DNA of 52,343 nt from Actinomycetes bacterium (GTDB lineage: Bacteria; Actinomycetota; Acidimicrobiia; Acidimicrobiales; Ilumatobacteraceae): assembly GCA_025356335.1 (NCBI GenBank), contig JANXUF010000096.1, positions 1 through 52,343 of the forward strand, read 5' to 3'. The position numbers and the translations under genes are program-made. The stretch's first letter is position 1. Each line of letters starts with the position of its first letter. Below the pieces are notes generated by a model. That model had not been told where the DNA came from. It ran no database searches and was given only the letters and a program-made list of their open reading frames with translations. Shown piece by piece: positions 45,099 through 52,343 of the stretch.

Positions 45099-47285
45099 TC
45101 AGGATTTGGCGGCGGTGCAGGGGACTGCGTTACAGACGTCGATCAGTTGGCCGTCGAAGAGGAAAGCGGCTTTCTGCCTTCGGACGTTGACGTCCGCTCG
45201 CGGGTCTTCGTGCGGGTCCTGGTCGCCGCCCGGTGGGGTGTTCGTGACCGGGATCGGGCTGGCGCCGGAGTCCCAGATGATGATGGCCGAGCCCTTGTAC
45301 GGGTAGCTCGGGATCGGATCGATACCCCAACCAGGCGTGACCTCCTGGCTGCGGCCGGGCCCTTCGATCGGCGTGTGTATCTTGGCGCCGATCGTCCGAG
45401 CCTCGACCATTGCCGACAGCTCGCTGACCTGATGATCTCCGTAGGCGACGTCGAGCAGGACCGGTTTGGCGGTCGCTCCCGGCAGTGGATTCGAGGTCAG
45501 GTGCTGGACGTAGCCGCCCCCCTCGCCCCGATCCCACAACATCTGCATCAGCGAGATGATCAGCGTGCGGTCGAGTTCACTCGGGTACGACGGCGTCATC
45601 ACTGCTTCGTATTCCGTGAAGTCGACGGAGCGCGGGAGCAGCAGCGAGTAGTTGATACCAGGGACGCCGAGAACGGCCCGCTCGATGTCGGGTGACACGG
45701 CCGCCAGCATCGAGCCCATGATCCCGCCTTGGCTGTTGCCGTCGTATACGAGGTGTGCGGTGTCGTACTTGGCGAGGGCGAAGGCCGGGTCGGTGAACAT
45801 CGTCGTCTTCATCAGTTCGCCGAGGACGATGGTGTCGAGCACGCCCTGTTGCAACCGATCGGTGACTGCCGGGAACAGCGTTATGTTGCCCAGAGCCGCC
45901 GCTGCCGCACCGACGTCGTCATCGCTCAGACCGATCCATTTGGTTGCGCAGAACGTGACGTTGTGTTCGTTGGCCATCTTGCGGACGTTGCCGGCGTCGA
46001 CCTCGTTGTTGCTGCCGAGCAGGCCGTGACCGTAGAGCGAGATGTGTGTCGGAGCGGCGCCGGCGGCGACCGCCACGGCCGGCACGATGCATACGAACGA
46101 CGCCTGCAGGAAGCCGTTCTGCACCGGTAGGCGGTCGGGGTTCGTGTCATTCGGTGCGTAGTTGAAAGCGGTGCCGGGGCCGCCGTCTCCGGCGAGGAAG
46201 TTCGGTACGGCGAACGTGCCGGAGACCTCGCGGGCGACGAGTCCGTCGTTGTCGGGATTGTCCTTGGTCGAGGTGACCTTGAAGGCCCCGGTGACGGGGG
46301 CTTTGTTGGCGAGGCCGGCGTCACGGATCGCCAGCATGCGGGCGGTTTCGTTTTTCGTGCTGGCAACGGTGAAGTCCCAGGCGAGGAACAGGTCGGCGCG
46401 TTCGATGCCTGCGGCGTGGAGCGCGGCAAACGTCTTCTCCATCGCCGGTCGGCGGGCCTCGATCGAACTGCCGGTGTCGATGCGATCACGGAAGGCGTGG
46501 AAGAGTGCGCTCGGGGCGATCGGGGATCCGTTGGCGTCGACCAGCTTGCGCAGGCCGACGACGAAGTGGTGCCCCTCCGGTAGCCCGATCGCCGGATGGA
46601 TGACCAGCAGCCGGTCGTTTCCGGTCGTCGCCTTGGCGTCGAGTTCGGCCCACAGCGGAATGCGGCGGGTGTCGTTCGTGTCGATGAGTACGACGGAGGC
46701 ATCGACGGCGAGCGACGACTGCAGGTCGGTCCAACTCGGCAGTTTCGACTTCGCGGCGTCGAGGTTCGGAACAAAGGTGAGGATCGACGAGTTCGGGCTG
46801 AATCCGTCGTTGCGATTCCACTCGACAGGATCGATCGTCGTCCCGCCGGGAGCTACCGACCTCGGCATCCCGGCAGCCGGAAAGTCGATCCGCAACCCGG
46901 TCGGCGTCGTAGCGTCGGCCTGCGTGTAGAAGTCGTTCGGATAGGGGAGCAGGCAGCGAGCACCGTCGATCAGGTCGCAACCGGGGCTCGCCGTCGTCTG
47001 CTTCGAGATCTCCGCTGCCACTCCCGCATCGGTTGCCAGCGGCGGCAGCGTCGTAGTCGTCGAAGCGGGGATTGTCGAGGCCGTCGTGGTCGTCCCTGCA
47101 GATGTCGTGGTCGTCGCCGCAGCCGGTGACGACGATGTGGTCGGCGGCGCAGGAGTCGTCGCCGGCGCCGTGGTCGCTGGCGCGGCGGCCGCAGCGATGG
47201 TCGTCGTGGGCGAGGACGACGAGCGGGAACCGCTGCACGCGGCGAGCCCCAGCGCGACGACGAGTAGTGCGGACTTCGACTTCAT
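45099..47285 (-). CDS. Large secreted lipoprotein with alpha/beta-hydrolase features
   Basis: A 728-residue lipoprotein. The signal peptide and lipobox LGLAACSG are at the N-terminus, followed by a Thr/Ala/Pro linker (about 25-85). The folded part contains LYGHGLLGS (oxyanion-like) and YDGNSQGGIMGSM, a GxSxG nucleophile elbow with Ser, as in lipases and esterases. LLLDVAYGDHQV near the C-terminus could provide the Asp and His. It is probably a cell-surface hydrolase; the substrate is unknown. The start (ATG, 47283-47285) fits the signal peptide exactly. Confidence 0.78.
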   Translation of the reverse strand: MKSKSALLVVALGLAACSGSRSSSSPTTTIAAAAAPATTAPATTPAPPTTSSSPAAATTTTSAGTTTTASTIPASTTTTLPPLATDAGVAAEISKQTTASPGCDLIDGARCLLPYPNDFYTQADATTPTGLRIDFPAAGMPRSVAPGGTTIDPVEWNRNDGFSPNSSILTFVPNLDAAKSKLPSWTDLQSSLAVDASVVLIDTNDTRRIPLWAELDAKATTGNDRLLVIHPAIGLPEGHHFVVGLRKLVDANGSPIAPSALFHAFRDRIDTGSSIEARRPAMEKTFAALHAAGIERADLFLAWDFTVASTKNETARMLAIRDAGLANKAPVTGAFKVTSTKDNPDNDGLVAREVSGTFAVPNFLAGDGGPGTAFNYAPNDTNPDRLPVQNGFLQASFVCIVPAVAVAAGAAPTHISLYGHGLLGSNNEVDAGNVRKMANEHNVTFCATKWIGLSDDDVGAAAAALGNITLFPAVTDRLQQGVLDTIVLGELMKTTMFTDPAFALAKYDTAHLVYDGNSQGGIMGSMLAAVSPDIERAVLGVPGINYSLLLPRSVDFTEYEAVMTPSYPSELDRTLIISLMQMLWDRGEGGGYVQHLTSNPLPGATAKPVLLDVAYGDHQVSELSAMVEARTIGAKIHTPIEGPGRSQEVTPGWGIDPIPSYPYKGSAIIIWDSGASPIPVTNTPPGGDQDPHEDPRADVNVRRQKAAFLFDGQLIDVCNAVPCTAAKS

Positions 47286-47510
47286 GGCTCCCCCTACGGC
47301 GCAGTCAGGATGGCATCACCGTCCCGATCCACTCACTCTGTCACGACCAGCCCCGGATGCCGACACCCGGTTGTCTTCGTCGCCTCGGCCACCCGTGTTC
47401 ACGCACCCGTTGACGTCGTCTGAGCATCTCGGGTCACCGACCGCTCGGCTCCGGAAGACGACGATCTGGCGGCGAGTTTGCAGCTACAGCAGGGCGGGTA
47501 ACGTTCGGCC

Positions 47511-47678
47511 ATGAGTGACTCCGAATCAACGTCAGCGACGAACGACAGGCCGATCGACGGGAAGGTCGAGCATCCGTTCCTGGAGGCGTTCGGCGCCGAG
47601 GGCGTCGTCGAGAACCCTGGAGAATTGCCGGACGAGAACGAGGATCCGGCGGACGAGGCCGACGCTCCCGCACCCTGA
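47511..47678 (+). CDS. Small acidic hypothetical protein
   Basis: A 55-residue acidic protein from ATG 47511 to TGA 47678. It reads MSDSESTSATNDRPIDGKVE, then HPFLEAFGAEGVVENPGELP and an Asp/Glu/Pro/Ala tail. Its bias toward Asp and Glu and the GC-rich third positions suggest a real gene. No domain is recognised. GGGCGG upstream may act as a ribosome-binding site. Confidence 0.6.
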   Translation: MSDSESTSATNDRPIDGKVEHPFLEAFGAEGVVENPGELPDENEDPADEADAPAP

Positions 47679-47741
47679 CTCGACTTGTTTCGCTCGTCGT
47701 TCTTTTGGCAAGAATTGTCCGCAGTCCGGCTGGACAGTGAG

Positions 47742-47774
47742 GTTACCCACCGGTAGGGTTACCGCTGAGTAACA
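47742..47774 (+). promoter_or_regulatory. Operator-like repeats before the acyl-CoA dehydrogenase
   Basis: GGTTACC occurs at 47742-47748 and 47758-47764 (16-nt period). The second overlaps an inverted repeat GTTAC-CGCTGA-GTAAC (47759-47774). Similar GTTAC palindromes are bound by TetR-type fatty-acid regulators; the regulator here is unknown. Confidence 0.45.
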
Positions 47775-47826
47775 TCGAGTGGCTGCATCCGAGGATGCGT
47801 CACTCGCTTCCTGAAAGGCCGACGCC

Positions 47827-49035
47827 ATGCCCGATTTCGCGCTCAACGAAGATCAGCTTCAGATCCAGAAGTGGGTCCACGACTTTGCCGAAGACGTCAT
47901 TCGTCCGGCCGGTCACGAATGGGACGAGCGTGAGGAGTTCCCGTACCCGATCGTTCAGCAGGCGGCGGAGATCGGTCTGTACGGTTGGGAGTTCCTGATG
48001 AACGCGATGGGCGACGCGAGCGGCCTGACACTGCCGGTCGCTGTCGAGGAATTGTTCTGGGGCGACGCCGGCATCGGCATGGCGATCATGGGTTCGGCTC
48101 TCGCTGCCGCCGGCATTTCCGGTAACGGCACCCCGGAGCAGGTCATGGAGTGGGTGCCGCAGTGCTATGGCACGCCGGAGAAGATCGCGCTCGGGGCGTT
48201 CTGCGTGAGCGAGCCGGATGCCGGCAGCGACGTGTCGTCTCTGCGCACCAAGGCCGTCTACGACCGGGCCACCGACGAATGGGTGCTCAACGGCACGAAG
48301 GCGTGGATCACCAACGGCGGTATCGCCGACGTCCACGTCGTCGTCGCTGCGGTCGAGCCGGAGTTGAAGGGTCGTGGCCAGGCGAGCTTCGTCGTCCCGC
48401 CCGGCACGAAGGGACTCAGCCAGGGTCAGAAGTACAAGAAGCACGGCATTCGTGCGAGCCATACTGCCGAGGTCGTGCTCGACGATGTTCGTGTTCCCGG
48501 TAACTGCCTACTCGGCGGCAAGGAAAAGCTCGACGCCAAGCTTGCACGCGCTCGCGAGGGCGGTCACAGTGGCGGGAAGCAGCCGGCGATGGCGACGTTC
48601 GAGGCCACTCGCCCGACCGTCGGCGCGCAGGCGCTCGGCATCGCCCGTGCGGCCTACGAGTACTCGCTCGACTACGCCAAGGAGCGCAAGGCGTTCGGCC
48701 GCCCGATCATCATGAATCAGGCGATCGCCTTCAAGCTGGCCAACATGATCACCGAGATCGACGCGTCGCGTCTGCTGATCTGGCGTGCCGCGTGGTTGGC
48801 GAGGAACGGCGGCTACAAGAACGCCGAAGGCTCGATGAGCAAGTACAAGGCGTCCGAAGTCGCTGTCCGGGTGACGGAAGATGCAATCCAGATTTTGGGC
48901 GGCTACGGCTACACGAGGGAGTACCCCGTCGAGCGCTGGCACCGCGACGCCAAGATCCACACGATCTTCGAAGGCACATCCGAAATCCAGCAATTAGTCA
49001 TCAGTCGGGCCATATCGGGCCTGCGTATCGAGTAA
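47827..49035 (+). CDS. Acyl-CoA dehydrogenase
   Basis: A 402-residue FAD-dependent dehydrogenase that introduces the alpha-beta double bond in acyl-CoA. N-terminal helical domain, middle beta domain (FCVSEPDAGSDVSSLRTKA, WVLNGTKAWITNGG) and C-terminal helical domain (RAAYEYSLDYAKERKAFGRPI, QILGGYGYTREYPVERWHRDAK) are all clear. The catalytic base is the Glu of IFEGTSEIQ (about residue 382). Chain-length preference cannot be assigned. The ATG at 47827 has GGCC before it. Its promoter has operator-like repeats. Confidence 0.95.
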   Translation: MPDFALNEDQLQIQKWVHDFAEDVIRPAGHEWDEREEFPYPIVQQAAEIGLYGWEFLMNAMGDASGLTLPVAVEELFWGDAGIGMAIMGSALAAAGISGNGTPEQVMEWVPQCYGTPEKIALGAFCVSEPDAGSDVSSLRTKAVYDRATDEWVLNGTKAWITNGGIADVHVVVAAVEPELKGRGQASFVVPPGTKGLSQGQKYKKHGIRASHTAEVVLDDVRVPGNCLLGGKEKLDAKLARAREGGHSGGKQPAMATFEATRPTVGAQALGIARAAYEYSLDYAKERKAFGRPIIMNQAIAFKLANMITEIDASRLLIWRAAWLARNGGYKNAEGSMSKYKASEVAVRVTEDAIQILGGYGYTREYPVERWHRDAKIHTIFEGTSEIQQLVISRAISGLRIE

Positions 49036-49087
49036 TTCTGCCTCTTCCTGGGAGGTGGCGCCGGAAGTCGCCGAGCGTTATCCCTAG

Positions 49088-49115
49088 TTGACTTCCCTAA
49101 GATCTGGACTACTGT
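49088..49115 (+). promoter_or_regulatory. Promoter of the recombinase gene (probable leaderless mRNA)
   Basis: TTGACT (49088-49093), a 16-bp spacer and TACTGT (49110-49115). Transcription would start about 49122, at the ATG at 49124. No ribosome-binding site precedes it. Confidence 0.45.
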
Positions 49116-49123
49116 TTCCTGCC

Positions 49124-50218
49124 ATGGCAACGTTGCGCGAAACGCGCCCTGGCGTGTGGGAGGTCCGGGTCTTCACCGGGACCAATCAGCGTGGGCAACC
49201 GACGCAGTTGTCGCGCACGATCCATGGCGGAAAAAGGGACGCGCAACGCCTGGCCGCCGAACTGCAGGTCGGCGCTGGCAAGGCGACGCCGGCCGGGCGG
49301 TCGATCAGCGACGTCCTCGATGCGTGGGTCAAGCAGAGCCTCGACACGTGGGCGCCGTCGTCAGCACGCGATCAGCAGAGTCGCGTCAAGACGATCAAGA
49401 AGGATCAGATCGCCGTGTTGCCGCTCGCTCGCCTGACCGTCGGCGACGTCGAGCGCTGGCACACCCGGATGCGCAAGAACGGCATGCAGGACGCCGGCGT
49501 CAAGAACCTCCACGGTGTCCTGCGCGCAGCGCTGTCGCAAGCGGTGCGATGGGGCTGGGCCTCGTCGAACGTCGCTGCGTTGGCACGACTGCGTTCGACG
49601 AAGACGCAGCAGCGCGGGGTGATGAGCGTCGACGAAGTGAAGGCCGTGATGGCCGCCGCTGCAACGATCGATCCCGCTGCCGAGCTGGCGTTTCGTATCG
49701 CCGCCGTCGCCGGCACCCGCCGCGCCGAACTGGCCTCGTTGAAATGGACCGACGAGAAGGACGGCCAGCTGCTCATCGACTCGGCGATCGAGATCGTCAA
49801 ACGCAACGTCGACACGCCGCAGGTCCGCGAGGCGGCGACGAAGACAGCCAACACCAGGTCGGTCACGCTCGACGACGACACCCTCGACCTGCTCGCCAAG
49901 CTCCGAGCCGAACGCTCGCCGTACGGCCCGTGGATGTTCGGCCTCGGCCCCGAGATCGTCCGACCTGACCACATCGGTTGGTGGTGGCGCCGGGCCCGCC
50001 AGATTTCAGGGATCGACGAGAAATGGAGGCTGCACGACCTGCGCCACTGGTCGGCGACCGTCGCCATCGGCCAAGGCCACGACGTGCGGACGGTCGCCGG
50101 GCGCCTTGGCCACGCCAACCCGGCGATGACGTTGCGCGTGTACGCACACGCCTTCGCCGCCGCCGACCAAGCCGTCGCTCTCGGCCTCGGCAACATCCTC
50201 AGAGGCGACAGCAAATGA
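49124..50218 (+). CDS. Tyrosine recombinase / phage-type integrase
   Basis: A 364-residue site-specific recombinase. An N-terminal arm-type region (VWEVRVFTGTNQRG) and SAM-like core-binding domain (about 58-160) precede the catalytic domain. The catalytic residues are Arg in AGTRRAEL (199/200), H304 and R307 in LHDLRHWSA, H330 in LGHANPAMT and the nucleophile Y340 (LRVYAHA). It probably integrates an element into the chromosome. The next gene overlaps it as ATGA. No attachment-site repeat could be found in the window. Confidence 0.9.
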   Translation: MATLRETRPGVWEVRVFTGTNQRGQPTQLSRTIHGGKRDAQRLAAELQVGAGKATPAGRSISDVLDAWVKQSLDTWAPSSARDQQSRVKTIKKDQIAVLPLARLTVGDVERWHTRMRKNGMQDAGVKNLHGVLRAALSQAVRWGWASSNVAALARLRSTKTQQRGVMSVDEVKAVMAAAATIDPAAELAFRIAAVAGTRRAELASLKWTDEKDGQLLIDSAIEIVKRNVDTPQVREAATKTANTRSVTLDDDTLDLLAKLRAERSPYGPWMFGLGPEIVRPDHIGWWWRRARQISGIDEKWRLHDLRHWSATVAIGQGHDVRTVAGRLGHANPAMTLRVYAHAFAAADQAVALGLGNILRGDSK

Positions 50219-50757
50219 GCCGCCGCCGCTTCCACCCGACCGACGCCTTCGTCGACGAGTCGATTCGCGGTCAGCGATACCTGATGGGTTGTGTGCTGCT
50301 CGAAGCGCATCACTTGGCTGAAGTGCGGTCGACGATGACCGATATCGCCGTGTTCGAACGAGTGCACTTCAACAACGAATCACAACGTCAGAAGACACGG
50401 GTGCTCGAGGCGATCGCAACGATGCCGGTGTCGGTTCTGGTCGTCGTGTTCCATCGCCGGCAGGGTTTGACGGAGTTCGCCGCACGCGCAGCCTGCCTCG
50501 GGGCGATCGTCGGCCGGGTACAGGCCGGCAGCGTCGGACGCCTCGTGATCGAGAGCCGAGATGACGATCGAGAAGACGTCCGTCAACTCCTTCGAATCCG
50601 CCGTCCTCACCCGCCGTTGGTCTTCGAGCATCGACAAGGAAGCGACGAGCCGATGCTGTGGGTGGCCGACGCGGTCACGTGGGCCGTCGGCGCTGGCGGC
50701 CGGTGGCGAGAAGCGGTGGACGCCGTGGTCGAGAACACGATCGAACTTCGCCCGTGA
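50215..50757 (+). CDS. DUF3800-like protein
   Basis: A 180-residue protein. AFVDESIRGQRYLMGCVLL at the N-terminus has the D-E-S signature (D14, E15, S16). LVIESRDDDRED and ADAVTWAVGAGGRW match the later conserved acidic sites of the DUF3800 family, which has an RNase H-like fold and is common in mobile elements. Nuclease activity is inferred. The start overlaps the integrase stop (ATGA) and the stop overlaps the next small ORF (GTGA), so it belongs to the same transcript. Confidence 0.75.
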   Translation: MSRRRFHPTDAFVDESIRGQRYLMGCVLLEAHHLAEVRSTMTDIAVFERVHFNNESQRQKTRVLEAIATMPVSVLVVVFHRRQGLTEFAARAACLGAIVGRVQAGSVGRLVIESRDDDREDVRQLLRIRRPHPPLVFEHRQGSDEPMLWVADAVTWAVGAGGRWREAVDAVVENTIELRP

Positions 50758-50900
50758 CGCGCAGAACCCGGTTCCCCTACCGTCCGGTAGGCAACCGGGT
50801 CCACTTCCAGGGGCGCTTACCCGAGGCACAACAAGTATGCGCCGACGTGCACCGGATCGCAAGCGAAATGCGTGCGGGCGTGGCTCTCACGGCTGGGTAG
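50754..50900 (+). CDS. Small overlapping ORF downstream of DUF3800-like gene
   Basis: A 48-residue basic ORF starting GTG at 50754, overlapping the previous stop (GTGA), and ending TAG at 50898-50900. The sequence reads RTRFPYRPVGNRVHFQG then LPEAQQVCADVHRIASEMRAG. The tight coupling suggests translation, but no family is recognised and it may be non-functional. Confidence 0.45.
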   Translation: MTRRTRFPYRPVGNRVHFQGRLPEAQQVCADVHRIASEMRAGVALTAG

Positions 50901-50967
50901 GCGATGGCAAGTTGATTGGGTCAAGCCACGCAATGACTGAACGTCGGCTCAGCCGTCGGACGACAGC

Positions 50968-50986
50968 GAAAAAACGCCGTCGGCGC
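50968..50986 (-). terminator. Minus-strand terminator beyond the disrupted lipoprotein gene
   Basis: On the minus strand CGCC-GAC-GGCG is followed by TTTTTT. It lies directly after the stop (50987-50989) of the out-of-frame continuation of the lipoprotein, where a natural gene end is expected. Confidence 0.5.
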
Positions 50987-51260
50987 TCAAGGTACGAGGT
51001 GGCGGTTGCATTTCGTCGTCCCTTCAGCTTGGAGGGTCGATGGATCGACGGCGCCAGGGAGTGTTCGGATTGTCTTGCCGTGGAGGCGCTCGAGCGCTTT
51101 GACTGCCAGCGAATATTCCCAATGAACGCACGAGAGTGGTTTGCAACCCGGAGCTTCGTTGTTCCGATGCGACCTCAGCGATCCAGAGTTCGACGGCACC
51201 CGACACAAAGGCGGAGTCCCCGACGTAAGAGGGTTGCTCCGAGAAAACCTCGAAATCCGC
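50987..51260 (-). pseudogene. Out-of-frame continuation of the lipoprotein gene
   Basis: On the minus strand two other frames continue the lipoprotein in protein-like sequence. Frame 2 reads DFEVFSEQPSYVGDSAFVSG then AVELWIAEVASEQRSSGL. A third frame reads CVHWEYSLAVKALERLHGKT then IRTLPGAVDPSTLQAEG, ending in TGA at 50987-50989 next to a terminator. Two frameshifts, or sequencing errors, would explain this. Confidence 0.5.
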
Positions 51261-51981
51261 TCTCGTACTTCGCATCCGACCAAGCCGGGTACTCAGGGCT
51301 AACCAGTCGCGCGACGTCCCATTGCTGGTCGGCGACAGCATTCACAAACGTCTGAGCGGCCTCCAGCGCCTCGTCGGTCACATCGAAGGACTTCGAAGTT
51401 GCGACTTCAGGAGGCGAAGAAAAGGTCGGCGCCTCGCTCTGGCTTGTCTGCTCAGCTGCAGTGGGAGAAGCCGGCTCTGTGGACGTAGTCGATGTCGCAA
51501 CGGGCGTCGGGGTCGCAGTGGTCGCGCTCGTAGTCGGAGTCGTCGCTTCCGTAGTGGTGGCTTCGGTCAGTACCGGCACTGTCGTGGTCTCGAAGGGCAG
51601 CTGTGAAAGATCTTCGAAGCCAGATCCGCACAAGCCTGTTCGCATGAAGATGCGCAGATCGGCGACGTAGAGCGTGGCGTCGGCCTTGGAGTAGTTGTTC
51701 GCGATCGCCGATTCGCGCATCTCATCAAGTCTCGCTTCCACGTATTGAGTGCCGCACTGTGGCTCCAGGAGCTCGACGATGTCCTCGTAGTGGCCGGCTG
51801 CGCTGTTCTGCAGTTGCTTCGAGTACGTCCCCATGTCAGCGATCGCGACTGCCCAGGCGTCTCGGCGTGCGGATTCGCTCGGTGCGAGTGAGCGAGCTTG
51901 TGCCGTGGAACCGCTACACGCGCAGAGGAGCAACGCCGCGGCCGAAAGAGCGCAGCCGCTGCGCACGGACAATCGGCTCAC
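51175..51981 (-). CDS. Predicted lipoprotein, 3' end probably frameshifted
   Basis: A 268-residue open frame. Signal peptide and lipobox LLLCACSG are at the N-terminus, then a helical region with QLQNSAAGHYEDIVELLEPQCG and a Cys pair (QCG and LCGSG) that may form a disulfide. A Thr/Pro/Ser linker follows, then a globular C-terminal start (DEALEAAQTFVNAVADQQWD). After SDAKYES the frame becomes Arg/Leu-rich and loses protein character, while another frame continues well. The GTG start overlaps the stop of the upstream T5orf172-like gene (TAGTG). Confidence 0.65.
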   Translation of the reverse strand: MSRLSVRSGCALSAAALLLCACSGSTAQARSLAPSESARRDAWAVAIADMGTYSKQLQNSAAGHYEDIVELLEPQCGTQYVEARLDEMRESAIANNYSKADATLYVADLRIFMRTGLCGSGFEDLSQLPFETTTVPVLTEATTTEATTPTTSATTATPTPVATSTTSTEPASPTAAEQTSQSEAPTFSSPPEVATSKSFDVTDEALEAAQTFVNAVADQQWDVARLVSPEYPAWSDAKYESGFRGFLGATLLRRGLRLCVGCRRTLDR

Positions 51982-52343
51982 TAGGACACGTCGCTTGTTG
52001 ACGATCCAGGAGTCGGTGGCCAGTACTTTCTGCTCTGCAAGTACTGGGTGGATTCCGGCGTCTCGGTGAATTCGAGGAGGTTTCCAACCTTCTCGGCGAG
52101 GATCGCTCGGACCTCGAGCGGTGTGGCGAAAAAGAACTCCCGTCGCTCGTTCACTCGGTTCACACGTGCCTCGGCGAAGGCGTGGTGCAACTGGTTCTCC
52201 AGGGTCACGGCGTCGTCAGAGAAGAACAGAGCGTGGACGTCGAACGGGAACGGGACAGATGCGTCGCCGAGTTCTCGAACGCGGTCCATCGGCTCCAGCC
52301 GCCTCGTCATTCCGATCTTGACCATGTTGTGTCCGAAGGCCCC
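51981..52343 (-). CDS. T5orf172/GIY-YIG-like domain protein (partial, runs off window)
   Basis: The C-terminal part of a T5orf172 (GIY-YIG-related nuclease) domain is visible: VKIGMTRRLEPMDRVRELG, then FPFDVHALFFSDDAVTLENQLHHAF and NRVNERREFF. Codons before the Met at 52325 (AFGHNM) are in frame and match the family, so the true start lies beyond 52343. Relatives often carry an N-terminal DUF4041 coiled coil and occur in mobile elements or defence islands. It overlaps the lipoprotein start. Confidence 0.75.
   Translation of the reverse strand, partial: GAFGHNMVKIGMTRRLEPMDRVRELGDASVPFPFDVHALFFSDDAVTLENQLHHAFAEARVNRVNERREFFFATPLEVRAILAEKVGNLLEFTETPESTQYLQSRKYWPPTPGSSTSDVS

Noticed and set aside
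49036..49123. Possible attachment site next to the integrase
   Set aside because: No tRNA and no matching direct repeat is seen in the window.

Overview
The window is a high-GC actinobacterial chromosome segment, most like class Acidimicrobiia (Ilumatobacter-like). This is an inference from three things: the mycofactocin genes with an NDMA-type alcohol dehydrogenase, the many Thr/Ser-rich lipoproteins, and the GC-rich third codon positions. No 16S gene is present to confirm it. Most of the window is core housekeeping DNA.

Layout. Positions 1-3081 hold the end of tuf, then rpmG, tRNA-Trp, secE, nusG, rplK and rplA. A three-gene reverse-strand block (ClC channel, small protein, lipoprotein; 3132-5646) separates rplKA from rplJ-rplL (5946-6951), which is preceded by a leader with two mutually exclusive hairpins and followed by an intrinsic terminator. 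Positions 7060-17671 are accessory: an ECF sigma factor coupled to a two-domain VOC protein, a ketopantoate-reductase-like/CoA-transferase pair, a lipoprotein, and two tandem paralogous ATPase-LuxR regulators. A gene-free stretch of about 1 kb (17672-18709) carries a promoter, a GNRA-rich structured region and a terminator, which together look like an undescribed structured RNA. It is followed by rpoB-rpoC and rpsL-rpsG, with no fusA after rpsG.

Positions 27656-34508 form a mycofactocin neighbourhood. mftA (41 aa, ending IDGMCGVY), mftB, mftC and an acyl-CoA synthetase are on the minus strand. A HelD-type helicase and an NDMA-dependent alcohol dehydrogenase diverge from them. MftB and MftC would mature the MftA tail into the redox cofactor that this dehydrogenase family uses. 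A MoxR/VWA pair, an LCP cell-wall ligase, valS and cysS follow. Between cysS and an MFS transporter lies an AbiEi/DUF559-like nuclease gene bracketed by two related 45-nt hairpin elements in inverted orientation. A large secreted hydrolase-like lipoprotein, a small acidic protein and an acyl-CoA dehydrogenase with an operator-like promoter come next.

From 49124 to the right edge the window looks like an integrated element: a tyrosine recombinase with a probably leaderless mRNA, a DUF3800-like protein, a tiny overlapping ORF, a frame-disrupted lipoprotein and a T5orf172/GIY-YIG-like gene that runs off the end. Several short tandem repeats lie in the intergenic gaps (22327, 34530, 36698, 38376).
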